DNA from: Comamonadaceae bacterium OS-4
Lineage (GTDB): Bacteria; Pseudomonadota; Gammaproteobacteria; Burkholderiales; Burkholderiaceae_C
Reading direction: 5' to 3'
Assembly (NCBI GenBank): GCA_027924025.1
Contig: AP026970.1
Location: 2,998,501 to 3,062,500 of the forward strand
Length of the DNA: 64,000 bases
The translations under genes and the position numbers were made by a program. Below are positions 18,948 through 28,075 of this stretch, one piece after another. Below the pieces are notes generated by a model. That model saw nothing but the letters and a program-made list of their open reading frames with translations. It was not told the origin of the DNA and did no database searches. How positions within the stretch are numbered: position 1 is the first letter of the stretch; each line of letters starts with the position of its first letter.

Positions 18948-20090
18948 ATGAAAAGACTTTGGTTGCTGTTCTCTCAAACGTGCACCGTATTGCTGGCTTC
19001 GTATTTTGTGGTCGCGACGTTAAAGCCCCAGTGGATCAGCGCCGGCACCAGCAGCCGCGGTGTCATCTCCATGTTTGAGTCACCCGCTCCGCCGGCGGGG
19101 GAAATTCCTCCCGGTAGCCTGCGCATGGCCGCGCAAATCGCATCGTCCGCGGTGGTCAGCATCGCCACCAGCAAAGCGGCGGCACAGCACCCCAATGCCA
19201 ATGACCCCTGGTTCAAGTTTTTCTACGGTGACCAGAGCGATGAACCACAGGGCGGCTTGGGCAGCGGGGTGATTGTCAGCCCACAAGGTTACATCCTCAC
19301 CAACAACCATGTGATTGAAGAGGCAGACGAGATCGAAGTCTTCCTTAACGATGGGCGCAAATCCATCGCCAAGGTCATCGGTACGGACCCCGATAGCGAC
19401 CTCGCCGTGTTGAAAGTCGAGTTGGACAAGTTGCCCACCATCGTGCTGGGCAATGCCGATGCGCTGCGTGTCGGTGACCAAGTTTTGGCCATCGGCAACC
19501 CGTTTGGCGTCGGGCAGACAGTGACCAGCGGGATTGTGAGCGCGCTGGGACGCAACCAGTTGGGCATCAACACCTTTGAGAACTTTATCCAGACCGATGC
19601 TGCGATCAACCCCGGCAACTCGGGCGGCGCCTTGGTGGATACCAACGGCAACCTGCTGGGAATCAACACCGCCATCTACTCCCGCTCGGGTGGCAGCATG
19701 GGCATCGGTTTTGCCATACCGGTGACGACCGCCAAGCAGGTGCTCGAAGACATTGTGAAAGACGGCAAGGTCACCCGCGGCTGGATTGGTGTGGAACCTA
19801 ACGATCTCTCGCCCGAGCTGGCTGAAACCTTTGATGTAAAGGCCCAAGAGGGTGTCATCATCACTGGCGTGCTGCAAAACGGGCCTGCCGCTCAGGCAGG
19901 CATCCGACCGGGCGATGTGATTGTGAGCATTGGTGGCACGCCGGTCCGAGATGTCACCCAGTTGCTGGCTCTGGTGTCATCGCTCAAGCCCGGTACCGAA
20001 TCCGCTTTTGTAGTGCAACGCAAGGATGCACAGGTCAACCTGAAGCTCACCCCGGGTGTGCGACCCAAGCCCAAGGCGGTCAAGCGCTGA
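18948..20090 (+). CDS. Trypsin-like serine protease with one PDZ domain (DegS/AlgW type)
   Basis: HtrA-family periplasmic protease. The start at 18948 (MKRLWLLF) gives 380 residues. One N-terminal membrane anchor covers about 8-24. The protease domain is at about 100-270, with H121 in NNHV, D151 in SDLAVL and S225 in GNSGG, and a single PDZ domain lies at about 280-375. A single PDZ plus an anchor fits DegS/AlgW, which cleave anti-sigma factors, better than soluble two-PDZ DegP. No anti-sigma gene is adjacent. It converges with tatC. Confidence 0.9.
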   Translation: MKRLWLLFSQTCTVLLASYFVVATLKPQWISAGTSSRGVISMFESPAPPAGEIPPGSLRMAAQIASSAVVSIATSKAAAQHPNANDPWFKFFYGDQSDEPQGGLGSGVIVSPQGYILTNNHVIEEADEIEVFLNDGRKSIAKVIGTDPDSDLAVLKVELDKLPTIVLGNADALRVGDQVLAIGNPFGVGQTVTSGIVSALGRNQLGINTFENFIQTDAAINPGNSGGALVDTNGNLLGINTAIYSRSGGSMGIGFAIPVTTAKQVLEDIVKDGKVTRGWIGVEPNDLSPELAETFDVKAQEGVIITGVLQNGPAAQAGIRPGDVIVSIGGTPVRDVTQLLALVSSLKPGTESAFVVQRKDAQVNLKLTPGVRPKPKAVKR

Positions 20091-20098
20091 AAGCAAAA

Positions 20099-20118
20099 CC
20101 CCCGCACGGCGGCGGGGG
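20099..20118 (+). terminator. GC-rich hairpin between convergent protease and tatC genes
   Basis: CCCCCGC pairs with GCGGGGG around a 6-base loop, 8 bases after the protease stop. Only CTTGAT follows on the plus strand, while on the minus strand the stem is followed by TTTTGCTTT. It could therefore end tatC transcripts at least as well as those of the protease. Confidence 0.55.
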
Positions 20119-20142
20119 CTTGATCTAGGAGCGGGGACCGGC

Positions 20143-20928
20143 TCAGGCGGACTTTGATTCTTCCGCGGGGGCCTGGGTGTGCTTGATGAAGACCTGAGCC
20201 GCCCAAATACCGATTTCATACAAGATACACATCGGGATCGCCAATGCCAGCTGAGACACCACATCCGGCGGAGTCACGACCGCGGCGATCACGAAGGCAA
20301 GCACGATGAAGTAGCTGCGGAAGGCCTTGAGCTTGTCGATAGACACAATGCCCATACGCGCCAAAACGACCACCACGATCGGCACTTCAAACGCCAGGCC
20401 AAAGGCCAAGAACATGGACAGAACAAAGTCCAAATACGCCTCAATATCCGGAGTGGCGGCAATACTTTTGGGTGCGAAGCTTTGGATGAACTTGAACACC
20501 TGCCCGAAAACAAAGAAGTAACAAAACGCCACGCCAATAAAAAACAGCACCGTACTCGAGATCACCAACGGCAGTACCAGCTTTTTCTCGTGGCTGTAGA
20601 GGCCGGGTGCCACGAATGCCCACAGCTGCCAGAGAACTACCGGAAGCGCAATCAAGAATGCGGTCATCAGCATGATCTTGAGCGGCACCAAGAAGGGCGA
20701 AATCACCGAGGTGGCAATCAGCTTGCCCCCCTCAGGCAGAGAGGCAATCAAAGGCTGGGCCAAAAAGTCATACAGCGCGGCCGGGCCGGGGTACAAAGCC
20801 AAGACCGCCATGGCGATACCCACCGCAATGGCAGCTTTGACCAAGCGGTCGCGCAACTCCATCAAATGCTGGACGAAGGGTTGCTCTGTGCCGGCAAGCT
20901 CGTCTTGCGGTTGATTTTCAGTAGACAT
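20143..20928 (-). CDS. tatC: Sec-independent protein translocase TatC
   Basis: Multispanning receptor of the twin-arginine translocase. It has 261 residues and six predicted helices, with the conserved HLMELRDRL cytoplasmic N-terminus and the FxxG/F-EVP motifs (AFGLAFEVPIVVV). It is the last gene of tatABC, 21 bases after tatB. Likely local clients are the Rieske protein PetA and MsrP, both with Tat-type signals in this window. Confidence 0.96.
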   Translation of the reverse strand: MSTENQPQDELAGTEQPFVQHLMELRDRLVKAAIAVGIAMAVLALYPGPAALYDFLAQPLIASLPEGGKLIATSVISPFLVPLKIMLMTAFLIALPVVLWQLWAFVAPGLYSHEKKLVLPLVISSTVLFFIGVAFCYFFVFGQVFKFIQSFAPKSIAATPDIEAYLDFVLSMFLAFGLAFEVPIVVVVLARMGIVSIDKLKAFRSYFIVLAFVIAAVVTPPDVVSQLALAIPMCILYEIGIWAAQVFIKHTQAPAEESKSA

Positions 20929-20949
20929 GGGTAGAGTTTTGAGCGCCGC

Positions 20950-21393
20950 TCAGCGGGCGCGGGGAGGACGGAAGCGGGCGACTCGCGCAGCACCCGACAA
21001 AGCACGGGTACGTACCCCGTTGCGGGCTTTGTACCACTGCGGCATGGCACCTTGTTTCAAACGCCAGTTTTTGTTGGGATGTTTGTAGCTCGGTGGCTCG
21101 GGCACCAACGCTGCATCGGCAACCTCGGACCACGATTTCTCGAAGTCGGAGGCAGATGTCTGGATAGAGTTTTCTACATCGCGCGCGGCACCTTCGACGG
21201 TTTCGCGCATTTTTTTCAACTCGTCCAGATCCATCGACCGGTTGACCTCAGCCTTCACATCCGACACATAGCGTTGCGCCTTGCCAAGCAAGGCACCCAC
21301 CGTGCGGGCAACCCTGGGCAGCTTTTCAGGCCCGATGACGATCAACGCCACCGCGCCGATCAGCGCCATTTTGGCAATTCCGAGATCAATCAC
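20950..21393 (-). CDS. tatB: Sec-independent protein translocase TatB
   Basis: Single-span TatA-like protein that forms the substrate receptor with TatC. It has 147 residues: a membrane helix at about 5-22 with the conserved [10 protein letters not shown] hinge right after it, then a long amphipathic and charged cytoplasmic tail. It lies between tatA (11 bases) and tatC. Confidence 0.94.
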   Translation of the reverse strand: MIDLGIAKMALIGAVALIVIGPEKLPRVARTVGALLGKAQRYVSDVKAEVNRSMDLDELKKMRETVEGAARDVENSIQTSASDFEKSWSEVADAALVPEPPSYKHPNKNWRLKQGAMPQWYKARNGVRTRALSGAARVARFRPPRAR

Positions 21394-21404
21394 GCGGATT
21401 CAGC

Positions 21405-21641
21405 TCAGGACTTTTGCTTGGCTTCCACGTCGATCGTGGTTTTCTCAGCGGCATTGGCCACTTGTTGTGCAGGGGCTGCTTTGTCGTCGGCCGCAGGCGT
21501 AGTGCCGTCTTTCATGCCGTCTTTGAAACCTTTGACCGCACCGCCCAGGTCGGAGCCGATGTTCTTGAGTTTCTTGGTGCCGAACACCATGACCACGATC
21601 AGCAGAACGATCAACCAGTGCCAAATAGAAAATGAACCCAT
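21405..21641 (-). CDS. tatA: Sec-independent protein translocase TatA
   Basis: Pore-forming component of the Tat system. It has 78 residues starting [21 protein letters not shown], with the TatA signature [21 protein letters not shown] at the hinge and amphipathic helix. A GGAG ribosome site lies close upstream of the ATG. It is preceded by the HIT gene (48 bases). Confidence 0.95.
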   Translation of the reverse strand: MGSFSIWHWLIVLLIVVMVFGTKKLKNIGSDLGGAVKGFKDGMKDGTTPAADDKAAPAQQVANAAEKTTIDVEAKQKS

Positions 21642-21689
21642 GATGTACTCCTAACAATAAATTGAATTCTAGTCGCCCACTTGAAGCGA

Positions 21690-22067
21690 CTAACCTTTCA
21701 GCCAGGGGCGGGAACCACCCATGATGTGAAAATGTAAATGGTGGACTTCCTGCCCACCCTCTGACCCGGTATTGGTGACCAAACGGTAGCCGCCTTCGGG
21801 ATAAGGGTTGCATCCCTCCTTCAAAGCCAACTCAGGCACCAGGGCCATCATGTGGGCCATCAGGGCGCCATGCTCTGCAGTGATGTGCGCCATGCTGGGA
21901 ATATGCGCCTTGGGTATCAGCAAAAAATGCACCGGCGCCCACGGATTGATGTCGTGGAAGGCATAGACATGCTCGTCCTCGTACACCGCCTTGGATGGAA
22001 TCTGCTTGGCCACGATCTTGCAAAAAATGCAATTCGCATCGTGGGCGTGATGGGTGTGCTCGCTCAT
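21690..22067 (-). CDS. HIT-family nucleotide-binding protein (HinT-like)
   Basis: Purine nucleoside phosphoramidase-like histidine triad protein. The start at 22067 (MSEHTHHAHD) gives 125 residues. The triad H110-L-H112-F-H114 is intact near the C-terminus, and the CIFCKIV N-terminal pair typical of the family is present. The ATG overlaps the stop of the upstream DUF4870 gene. It is the usual gene between hisE and tatA in this cluster. Confidence 0.93.
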   Translation of the reverse strand: MSEHTHHAHDANCIFCKIVAKQIPSKAVYEDEHVYAFHDINPWAPVHFLLIPKAHIPSMAHITAEHGALMAHMMALVPELALKEGCNPYPEGGYRLVTNTGSEGGQEVHHLHFHIMGGSRPWLKG

Positions 22068-22465
22068 GCACCGATCTCCTGACCTTTGTTCATTGCCATA
22101 AAGCCCGTCACGATACGGTATAGAAACCACAGTGATATGACCGCCCAAGCCACAGCGCCCGGAAAATACAAGAGCAGAAACAGAGGGAAGGTCAGCAAAT
22201 ACGCCAACCCGGCAAACAAGACCGAGCGGATACGCCAGCGGAAATGCGAAGCGTGCCAAGTGCCGGCTGCGTCATCGCGCTTGACCAAGTCGATGATCAG
22301 GGCCACCAGCAACAGCGTCAAGCCAAACTGCGCGCCGGGAATCAAGGCTGCGACCGCCACGATGAGGTGCAGCACATAGCTGATGGTGCCTACCGTGTTC
22401 AGCCCCTGCAGCTTGAGCAACAGGGCTTGGTCTGAGGTAGCGGGGGTGGTGAAGTCTTGGCTCAT
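22064..22465 (-). CDS. Small membrane protein, DUF4870-like
   Basis: A 133-residue protein with three or four hydrophobic segments (about 28-62, 85-105 and 105-125) and a C-terminal FLYRIVTGFMAMNKGQ segment that resembles DUF4870. The function is unknown. The ATG at 22465 is 11 bases after hisE, and its stop overlaps the HIT start by 4 bases, so it is within the his-tat transcription unit. Confidence 0.75.
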   Translation of the reverse strand: MSQDFTTPATSDQALLLKLQGLNTVGTISYVLHLIVAVAALIPGAQFGLTLLLVALIIDLVKRDDAAGTWHASHFRWRIRSVLFAGLAYLLTFPLFLLLYFPGAVAWAVISLWFLYRIVTGFMAMNKGQEIGA

Positions 22466-22476
22466 GGCGCGGCTCC

Positions 22477-22857
22477 TTATTTGGACTCGGCTTCGCGCGC
22501 CACCGCTTTGCGCAGGGCTTTTTCTTCCAGGCCACTCGTACCCAAGCGACGCTGCAACTCGGTGATGACATCTGCGGGGCTCAGGCCGTAATGGGCCAGC
22601 GCCACCATGCTGTGGAACCACAGGTCTGCCATCTCATAGACGATCTTTGTCTTGTCGCCGCCGTGGTCCGCGTCTTTGGCGGCCAGCACCACTTCAGTGG
22701 CTTCTTCGCCGATTTTCTTCAAAAAGGCGTCAGGGCCTTTGTGCAGCAGGCGCGCCACATAGCTCGCCTCGGGGTCGCCCCCGTTGGCCGCTTTGCGACT
22801 TTCGATGACAGCCGCCAAATGGGCTAGCGCATCTTGAGAAGTGAGTGTGTCCTGCAT
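22477..22857 (-). CDS. hisE: Phosphoribosyl-ATP pyrophosphatase HisE
   Basis: Second step of histidine synthesis, removing pyrophosphate from phosphoribosyl-ATP. It has 126 residues with the MazG-like motif [16 protein letters not shown] and the second acidic motif YEMADLWFH. It is a separate gene rather than a HisIE fusion, as usual in betaproteobacteria. It starts 16 bases after hisI. Confidence 0.95.
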   Translation of the reverse strand: MQDTLTSQDALAHLAAVIESRKAANGGDPEASYVARLLHKGPDAFLKKIGEEATEVVLAAKDADHGGDKTKIVYEMADLWFHSMVALAHYGLSPADVITELQRRLGTSGLEEKALRKAVAREAESK

Positions 22858-22873
22858 GGTGTGAATACGCGCT

Positions 22874-23287
22874 TTACTTATAAATGGATTCAGGGTCTTT
22901 GAGCACCGGGTCTACCGCTTGCCAGACACCGTCCTTCAGCACACTGAAGAAACAGCTGTGGCGGCCGGTGTGGCAAGCGATACCGGGCTCATGACCCAGC
23001 TGGGTCACCTTGAGCAAGATAACGTCACTGTCACAGTCCATACGGATCTCATGGACTTTCTGCACATGGCCGGACTCTTCGCCTTTGAACCAGAGCTTGT
23101 CGCGCGAACGGCTGAAATACACCGCCTGACCGAGCTCTACGGTTTTCTGCAGCGCCTCCCGGTTCATCCAGGCAAACATCAGCACATCACCCGTGGTTTG
23201 CTCTTGCGCAATGACAGGCACCAAGCCTTTGGAGTCCCAACGGATGTGCTTGATCCAGCTCACTGGGGGGGTATTTTGAGATTCCAT
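22874..23287 (-). CDS. hisI: Phosphoribosyl-AMP cyclohydrolase HisI
   Basis: Third step of histidine synthesis, opening the adenine ring of phosphoribosyl-AMP. It has 137 residues, with the zinc and magnesium sites in [10 protein letters not shown] and [13 protein letters not shown]. The ATG at 23287 lies at the edge of an interspersed repeat that fills the gap to hisF, so its leader is repeat-derived. Confidence 0.95.
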   Translation of the reverse strand: MESQNTPPVSWIKHIRWDSKGLVPVIAQEQTTGDVLMFAWMNREALQKTVELGQAVYFSRSRDKLWFKGEESGHVQKVHEIRMDCDSDVILLKVTQLGHEPGIACHTGRHSCFFSVLKDGVWQAVDPVLKDPESIYK

Positions 23288-23338
23288 TTGCTATATTTTT
23301 GATAGCTGCTCGCGCAGCGTTATTGGGCGCCAGAGCCC
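23287..23338 (+). repeat. Interspersed AT-core repeat between hisF and hisI
   Basis: Begins TTTGCTATATTTTTGATAGC, continues with a GCTCGCGCAGCG arm and ends near GGGCGCCAGAGCC. It aligns with the minus-strand copy at 30812-30864 over almost its whole length with small gaps. It fills nearly the whole 59-base hisF-hisI gap and abuts the hisI start codon. Confidence 0.65.
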
Positions 23339-23346
23339 TAAATGGC

Positions 23347-24126
23347 TTAAATTCTGACCGGGATACCCCGCTCCGCCATACGCGCTTTCGCCTGGCCCAC
23401 CGTGTATTCGCCGTAGTGGAAGATGCTGGCAGCCAGCACTGCATCGGCGCCGCCCTGCTGCACGCCATCTGCCAAGTGGTCTAGATTGCCCACGCCGCCG
23501 CTGGCAATCACCGGCACGCTGATCGCATCAGCCACCGCGCGGGTCAGGGCCAAATCAAAGCCACTCTTGGTGCCATCACGGTCCATGCTGGTGAGCAAGA
23601 TCTCGCCGGCACCGCGGCGCGCCATCTCCGTGGCCCACACCACGGCATCCAGCCCCGTGTTTTTACGGCCGCCGTGGCTGTACACATCCCAGCCCGCGCC
23701 GCGGGTGGCTGCGTCTTCGGCGGACCGGCGCTTGGCGTCAATCGCCACCACAATCGCCTGCGAGCCGTATTTGAGCGATGCGTCTTCAATCACCTGCGGA
23801 TTGGCCAAGGCCGCCGAGTTGAAACTCACTTTGTCGGCACCTGCGTTCAGCAGGCGGCGCACGTCCTCGACCACCCGCACGCCGCCACCCACGGTAAGCG
23901 GAATGAACACTTGCGAAGCCACCGCCTCGATGATGTGCAGAATCAAATCCCGCCCATCACTGGTAGCCGTGATATCGAGAAACGTGAGTTCGTCAGCGCC
24001 CTGGTCGTTGTAGCGGGCGGCGATTTCCACCGGGTCACCGGCGTCACGCAGCTCAACAAAGTTGACGCCTTTGACGACGCGACCGCCGGTCACGTCCAGG
24101 CAAGGAATGATGCGTTTGGCTAGCAT
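23347..24126 (-). CDS. hisF: Imidazole glycerol phosphate synthase subunit HisF
   Basis: Cyclase subunit that uses ammonia from HisH to close the imidazole ring. It has 259 residues in a TIM barrel, with catalytic Asp in IIPCLDV near residue 11 and in the LTSMDRDGT loop. Phosphate-binding glycines are in VGGGVR and IASGGVG. The ATG overlaps the hisA stop by one base. Confidence 0.96.
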   Translation of the reverse strand: MLAKRIIPCLDVTGGRVVKGVNFVELRDAGDPVEIAARYNDQGADELTFLDITATSDGRDLILHIIEAVASQVFIPLTVGGGVRVVEDVRRLLNAGADKVSFNSAALANPQVIEDASLKYGSQAIVVAIDAKRRSAEDAATRGAGWDVYSHGGRKNTGLDAVVWATEMARRGAGEILLTSMDRDGTKSGFDLALTRAVADAISVPVIASGGVGNLDHLADGVQQGGADAVLAASIFHYGEYTVGQAKARMAERGIPVRI

Positions 24127-24866
24127 CAGCCGTTGAGCTCGTCGGCGCGGAGCTGCGCTTTTTCAAAGTCGAGGTCGCCGCTATAGATGGCGCGGCCGCA
24201 GATCACACCTTCCACGCCTTCGTCTTCCACAGCGCACAGGGCTTCGATGTCAGCCATGTTGGACAGGCCGCCAGAGGCGATGACAGGAATCGTGAGCGCT
24301 TGCGCAAGCTTGACGGTAGCGTCAATGTTGATGCCGGACAGCATGCCGTCGCGGCCGATGTCGGTGTAAATGATGCCTTCGACGCCGTAGTCTTCAAACT
24401 TCTTGCCGAGGTCGATCACATCGTGGCGGGTGAGCTTGCTCCAGCCGTCGGTGGCGACCTTGCCGTCGCGGGCATCCAGGCCCACGATGATGTGACCGCC
24501 GAATGCGGTGCAAGCATCCTGCAAAAAGCCGGGGTTCTTGACCGCTGCGGTGCCGATGATGACGTAGCGCAAGCCCGCATCCAGGTAGCGCTCGATGGTG
24601 TCCAGATCGCGGATGCCGCCACCCAACTGCACATCAATCTCGCCGCCCACCTCCTTCAATATCTTGCGAATGGCCACCTCGTTCTTGGGGTGGCCCGCAA
24701 ACGCGCCATTCAAATCTACAAGGTGCAGGCGGCGCGCGCCTTTGTTAACCCAGCTACGGGCCATGACCGCGGGGTCTTCGCCAAAGGTGGTGGATTGGTC
24801 CATATCGCCTTGTTTGAGGCGAACGCAGTGGCCGTCTTTGAGGTCAATTGCAGGAATTAAAAGCAT
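24126..24866 (-). CDS. hisA: HisA isomerase (ProFAR isomerase)
   Basis: Amadori rearrangement of ProFAR to PRFAR in histidine synthesis. It has 246 residues in a TIM barrel related to HisF, with the catalytic acid in [14 protein letters not shown] and the second Asp in YTDIGRDGM. It lies 67 bases after hisH; I see no promoter or hairpin in that gap. Confidence 0.96.
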   Translation of the reverse strand: MLLIPAIDLKDGHCVRLKQGDMDQSTTFGEDPAVMARSWVNKGARRLHLVDLNGAFAGHPKNEVAIRKILKEVGGEIDVQLGGGIRDLDTIERYLDAGLRYVIIGTAAVKNPGFLQDACTAFGGHIIVGLDARDGKVATDGWSKLTRHDVIDLGKKFEDYGVEGIIYTDIGRDGMLSGINIDATVKLAQALTIPVIASGGLSNMADIEALCAVEDEGVEGVICGRAIYSGDLDFEKAQLRADELNG

Positions 24867-24933
24867 GGTGCTTCAGGGTTGGAGGAAAAAGAGGTCGCTT
24901 TGCCAAATGCAGGAGTGCGGCAAGGATAAAGAT

Positions 24934-25584
24934 TCAAGGGTTCCAGTGCAGGAAATTGCGGTACAGGGCTAAACCGTGTTCGGCGCTCTTCTCGGGGTGG
25001 AATTGCGTCGCAAAAATATTATCGCGCGCAATGGCGCAAGAGAAGCGCTGGCCGTAGTCGGTCTCGCCCACGCTGTGGCGTGCATCCGACGGTCGGGCGT
25101 AGTAGCTGTGCACAAAGTAAAAGTAGGCGCCATCCGGCACCTCACCCCACACGAGGTGCCGGCTTTCCCCGGTTTGCCAGACCTGGTTCCAGCCCATCTG
25201 GGGCACTTTGTAGCGGCTGCCATCGGGCTGTGTTTGGCCGACCAAATCAAACTTGACCACCTCGCCAGGAATCAAGCCCAGGCACGGTGTGTCCAGCTCT
25301 TCCGAGTGGTCCAGCAGCATCTGCATGCCCACGCACACGCCCATCAGGGGCTTGTGGGCCGCAGCGTGCATCACGGCGTCGAACATGCCGGACTCGTGCA
25401 GCTCGCGCATGCAATCTCGCATGCCGCCCTGACCAGGCAAGACCACGCGCTCGGCGTCCATTACCTCTTGCGGGGTGCGGGCCCAGACGACCTCGACACC
25501 GGTGCCCGCGGCCACATGCATCACCGCCTGTGTGACGGAACGCAAATTGCCCATGCCGTAATCAACGACAGCGACCTTTTTCAT
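24934..25584 (-). CDS. hisH: Imidazole glycerol phosphate synthase glutaminase subunit HisH
   Basis: Class I glutamine amidotransferase that feeds ammonia to HisF. It has 216 residues with catalytic C84 in GVCVGMQML and H196/E198 in QFHPEKS. The ATG overlaps the hisB stop by one base. In some betaproteobacteria a marC gene separates hisB and hisH; it is absent here. Confidence 0.96.
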   Translation of the reverse strand: MKKVAVVDYGMGNLRSVTQAVMHVAAGTGVEVVWARTPQEVMDAERVVLPGQGGMRDCMRELHESGMFDAVMHAAAHKPLMGVCVGMQMLLDHSEELDTPCLGLIPGEVVKFDLVGQTQPDGSRYKVPQMGWNQVWQTGESRHLVWGEVPDGAYFYFVHSYYARPSDARHSVGETDYGQRFSCAIARDNIFATQFHPEKSAEHGLALYRNFLHWNP

Positions 25585-26216
25585 CAGAGCGAACCTTTGG
25601 TGGATGGAATCACACCCAATGCGCGCGGGTCGAACTCCAGCGCGGAGCGCAACGCCCGGGCAAAGGCCTTGAACACCGTCTCGGCCTGGTGGTGGGCATT
25701 TTCGCCCTTGAGGTTGTCAATGTGCAGGGTTACCGAGGCGTGGTTCACAAAGCCCTGGAAGAACTCGTGCGTCAGTTGGGTGTCAAACGCGCCGATCATG
25801 CCGCTCTTGAAGGGCACATGCATTTCCAATTGCGGGCGGCCGGAAAAGTCGATCACGACACGGCTCAGCGCTTCATCCAGCGGCACATAGGCGTGGCCAT
25901 AGCGGCGAATGCCTTTCTTGTCGCCCACGGCCTTGGCAAAAGCCTGACCCAGGGTGATGCCCACGTCTTCCACCGTGTGGTGCCCGTCAATGTGTAAATC
26001 GCCTTCGGCTTCGATGTCGAGGTCAATCAACCCGTGGCGGGCAATCTGGTCGAGCATGTGGTCAAAAAAGCCGATGCCGGTGGACAGGCGACTCACACCC
26101 GTGCCGTCCAGATTCACGCGCACGCGGATCTTGGTTTCCGCGGTGTTGCGGGACACTTCGGCAATGCGCGCGGGCATGGCTGAGGGGATTTCGGTAACGG
26201 GATAGGTTGTGCTCAT
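25584..26216 (-). CDS. hisB: Imidazoleglycerol-phosphate dehydratase HisB
   Basis: Sixth step of histidine synthesis; a monofunctional enzyme without the N-terminal phosphatase of E. coli HisB. It has 210 residues, with metal-binding motifs [23 protein letters not shown] and ENAHHQAE. The N-terminal 15 or so residues before [10 protein letters not shown] are poorly conserved, and the second Met could be the start. It overlaps hisC by 4 bases. Confidence 0.95.
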   Translation of the reverse strand: MSTTYPVTEIPSAMPARIAEVSRNTAETKIRVRVNLDGTGVSRLSTGIGFFDHMLDQIARHGLIDLDIEAEGDLHIDGHHTVEDVGITLGQAFAKAVGDKKGIRRYGHAYVPLDEALSRVVIDFSGRPQLEMHVPFKSGMIGAFDTQLTHEFFQGFVNHASVTLHIDNLKGENAHHQAETVFKAFARALRSALEFDPRALGVIPSTKGSL

Positions 26217-27361
26217 AGGGTTTCCTGCAAGGCCTGAATCAATCGGGCGTTTTCTTCGGCGGTGCCGACGGTCAAACGCAAACAGCGGGCCAGCAATGGA
26301 TGCATTTTAGAAACGTTCTTGACCAGCACCCCGCGCGCCTTCAAACCGTCGAATATTTTTTGGGCGGCATCTTCCGCGCCGGGAAAGCGCACCAGCACCA
26401 TGTTGGCATCGCTATCCCAGGCCTTCACGCCGGGCATGGCGCGCAACGCTCCTAAAAGAATAGCGCGCTGCGCACATATCTCTTGGGCTTGCACCGCAAA
26501 AGCATCTTGATGGTCCAAAGCAAACAAGGCGCACTCGTAGTTCAGCACGCTGATGTTGTACGGCGGGCGCACTTTGTCGACTTGGGCAATCAGCGCAGCC
26601 GGCCCCACCATGTAGCCTAGGCGCACACCGGCCAGGCCGAACTTGCTCAGGGTACGCATCAGCACCACATGGGGGTGGGCGGCGGGGTTCGCGCGGATCA
26701 CATCCATGTAGGTGCGGCTGGAAAAAGGCTGGTAGGCCTCGTCCACCGCCACGATACTGCCCGCTTGCTTGGCTGCGGCAATCACGGTGGCCATGGCATC
26801 GGCATCCCACAAATTGGCGGTGGGGTTATTGGGGTAGGCCAAGTACACGATGGCAGGCTGCTTCTCGGCAATCGCCTGCACCATGGCGGGCACATCGAGC
26901 GCAAAGTCGTCGGTCAGCGGCACGCCCACAAAGTCCAACCCCTGCAACTGGGCGCTCATGGCGTACATCACAAAGCCGGGTGTGGGCGCCAGCACCACAG
27001 GCCGGGCCTCGCTGGGCTGAGCGGGTACGTCGCAGGCCATCGAGAGCAGAGAGATCAGCTCGTCCGAGCCATTGCCCAACATGATGTCGTGGCCCGCGGG
27101 CATGCCCACGTACTGGGCCAAGGCGGTTCGCAGGTCGTTGACCCGGCCATCGGGGTAGCGGTTCAGGGCCAGCGCGCCCAGGCGTTGGCCCAACTCGGCT
27201 TGCAGGTGGGGTGGCAAAGAAAACGGGTTCTCCATGGCGTCGAGCTTGACCATGCCCTTGGAGTCCTGGACCGCGTAGGCATGCATGCCTTGCACGTCCT
27301 GGCGGATGCGGCGCGCAATCAGCGCCTGAACGTCAGCAGCAAAGTCGGCAGAGGTTGTCAT
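26213..27361 (-). CDS. hisC: Histidinol-phosphate aminotransferase HisC
   Basis: PLP-dependent class I/II aminotransferase. It has 382 residues. The PLP lysine is in [14 protein letters not shown], and substrate-binding features include [12 protein letters not shown] and VDEAYQPF. It is the first of the distal his block and sits 18 bases behind a VapC-like gene rather than behind hisD, so its transcription may start from the toxin-antitoxin promoter. Confidence 0.95.
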   Translation of the reverse strand: MTTSADFAADVQALIARRIRQDVQGMHAYAVQDSKGMVKLDAMENPFSLPPHLQAELGQRLGALALNRYPDGRVNDLRTALAQYVGMPAGHDIMLGNGSDELISLLSMACDVPAQPSEARPVVLAPTPGFVMYAMSAQLQGLDFVGVPLTDDFALDVPAMVQAIAEKQPAIVYLAYPNNPTANLWDADAMATVIAAAKQAGSIVAVDEAYQPFSSRTYMDVIRANPAAHPHVVLMRTLSKFGLAGVRLGYMVGPAALIAQVDKVRPPYNISVLNYECALFALDHQDAFAVQAQEICAQRAILLGALRAMPGVKAWDSDANMVLVRFPGAEDAAQKIFDGLKARGVLVKNVSKMHPLLARCLRLTVGTAEENARLIQALQETL

Positions 27362-27379
27362 GGAAGGGCTTTCAAAAAA

Positions 27380-27844
27380 CTAGTCGGCCAGCGCCAAGTC
27401 GGCAGGCGTGGCTTGCAGGGGGTTGAGGATGGTGATGCCGTCGATCTGCTGGCCATGCTGAAGATCGAACGACAGCACATGGCTTGCGCCACTCTGCGCG
27501 GCAGCGGCAACGATGAGGGCATCCCAATACGGCAGGCCGAAGCGGGCTTCCACGCCCCAGGCGGTTTCTACTGTCTGGTGATCGATCTGCCAGGGCTGCC
27601 AGAGCTGGTAGCGGCGCAGCTTGGCGCGTGCGTCGCCCTGCGGCATGGCGAAGTGGCGGGTGGCGCCCACGTAATAGGCGTTGATCACCTGCGTGCTCAA
27701 GCGCCCTGCCCTGCGCTGCCACAAGGCCTGCAGCCATTCGCGTACGCGGGTTTGGCTGGCCGCGTCAAACGCATCGTCAGCGGCCAATAGCACGTTGGTG
27801 TCCACAAAGACGATGGCGCCGGAGGTGTCGAGCGGGCTAGCCAT
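27380..27844 (-). CDS. PIN-domain ribonuclease toxin, VapC-like (possibly active-site degenerate)
   Basis: Predicted toxin of a type II toxin-antitoxin pair. The start at 27844 (MASPLDTSG) gives 154 residues. The first PIN acid is D15 in VDTNVLL; others are D108 in YWDALI and D127 in SFDLQHGQ. The segment STQVINAYYVG has Ala56 where relatives I recall carry Glu (pattern QVLNEFY), and Phe126 replaces the Glu of the EDLQHG pattern. Nuclease activity may therefore be weakened. The antitoxin gene overlaps by 8 bases; hisC follows 18 bases later. Confidence 0.85.
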   Translation of the reverse strand: MASPLDTSGAIVFVDTNVLLAADDAFDAASQTRVREWLQALWQRRAGRLSTQVINAYYVGATRHFAMPQGDARAKLRRYQLWQPWQIDHQTVETAWGVEARFGLPYWDALIVAAAAQSGASHVLSFDLQHGQQIDGITILNPLQATPADLALAD

Positions 27845-28061
27845 TCTGGACATCCCGCGCCGGATAAGCCTTGCCACCTGAGCTGAAGCTGGACGTATCC
27901 GCCACCCAATCGCGCTGGGCGCGGGCGTAGGCGTCGTCATGTTGCATCTTCTCGGTCAACATCTCGCCCACCAAGCGCGACACGCTGGTGTTGCGCCGCG
28001 CCGCCTCGATCCGTACCCATTCCAGGGTGGCGTCTTCGACGGTGATGGTGACGTTTTTCAT
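27837..28061 (-). CDS. Antitoxin of the VapBC-like pair (ribbon-helix-helix type)
   Basis: A 74-residue protein with an N-terminal MKNVTITVEDATLEWVRIEA strand-helix, then RRNTSVSRLVGEML, the pattern of an RHH DNA-binding domain, and an acidic/Ser-rich C-terminal tail that would bind the toxin. It overlaps the toxin start by 8 bases. Two CACGAANTTCGTG palindromes 16-28 bases upstream of the ATG are the likely autoregulatory operator. Confidence 0.82.
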   Translation of the reverse strand: MKNVTITVEDATLEWVRIEAARRNTSVSRLVGEMLTEKMQHDDAYARAQRDWVADTSSFSSGGKAYPARDVQNG

Positions 28062-28075
28062 CGTGAATGCAGTTT

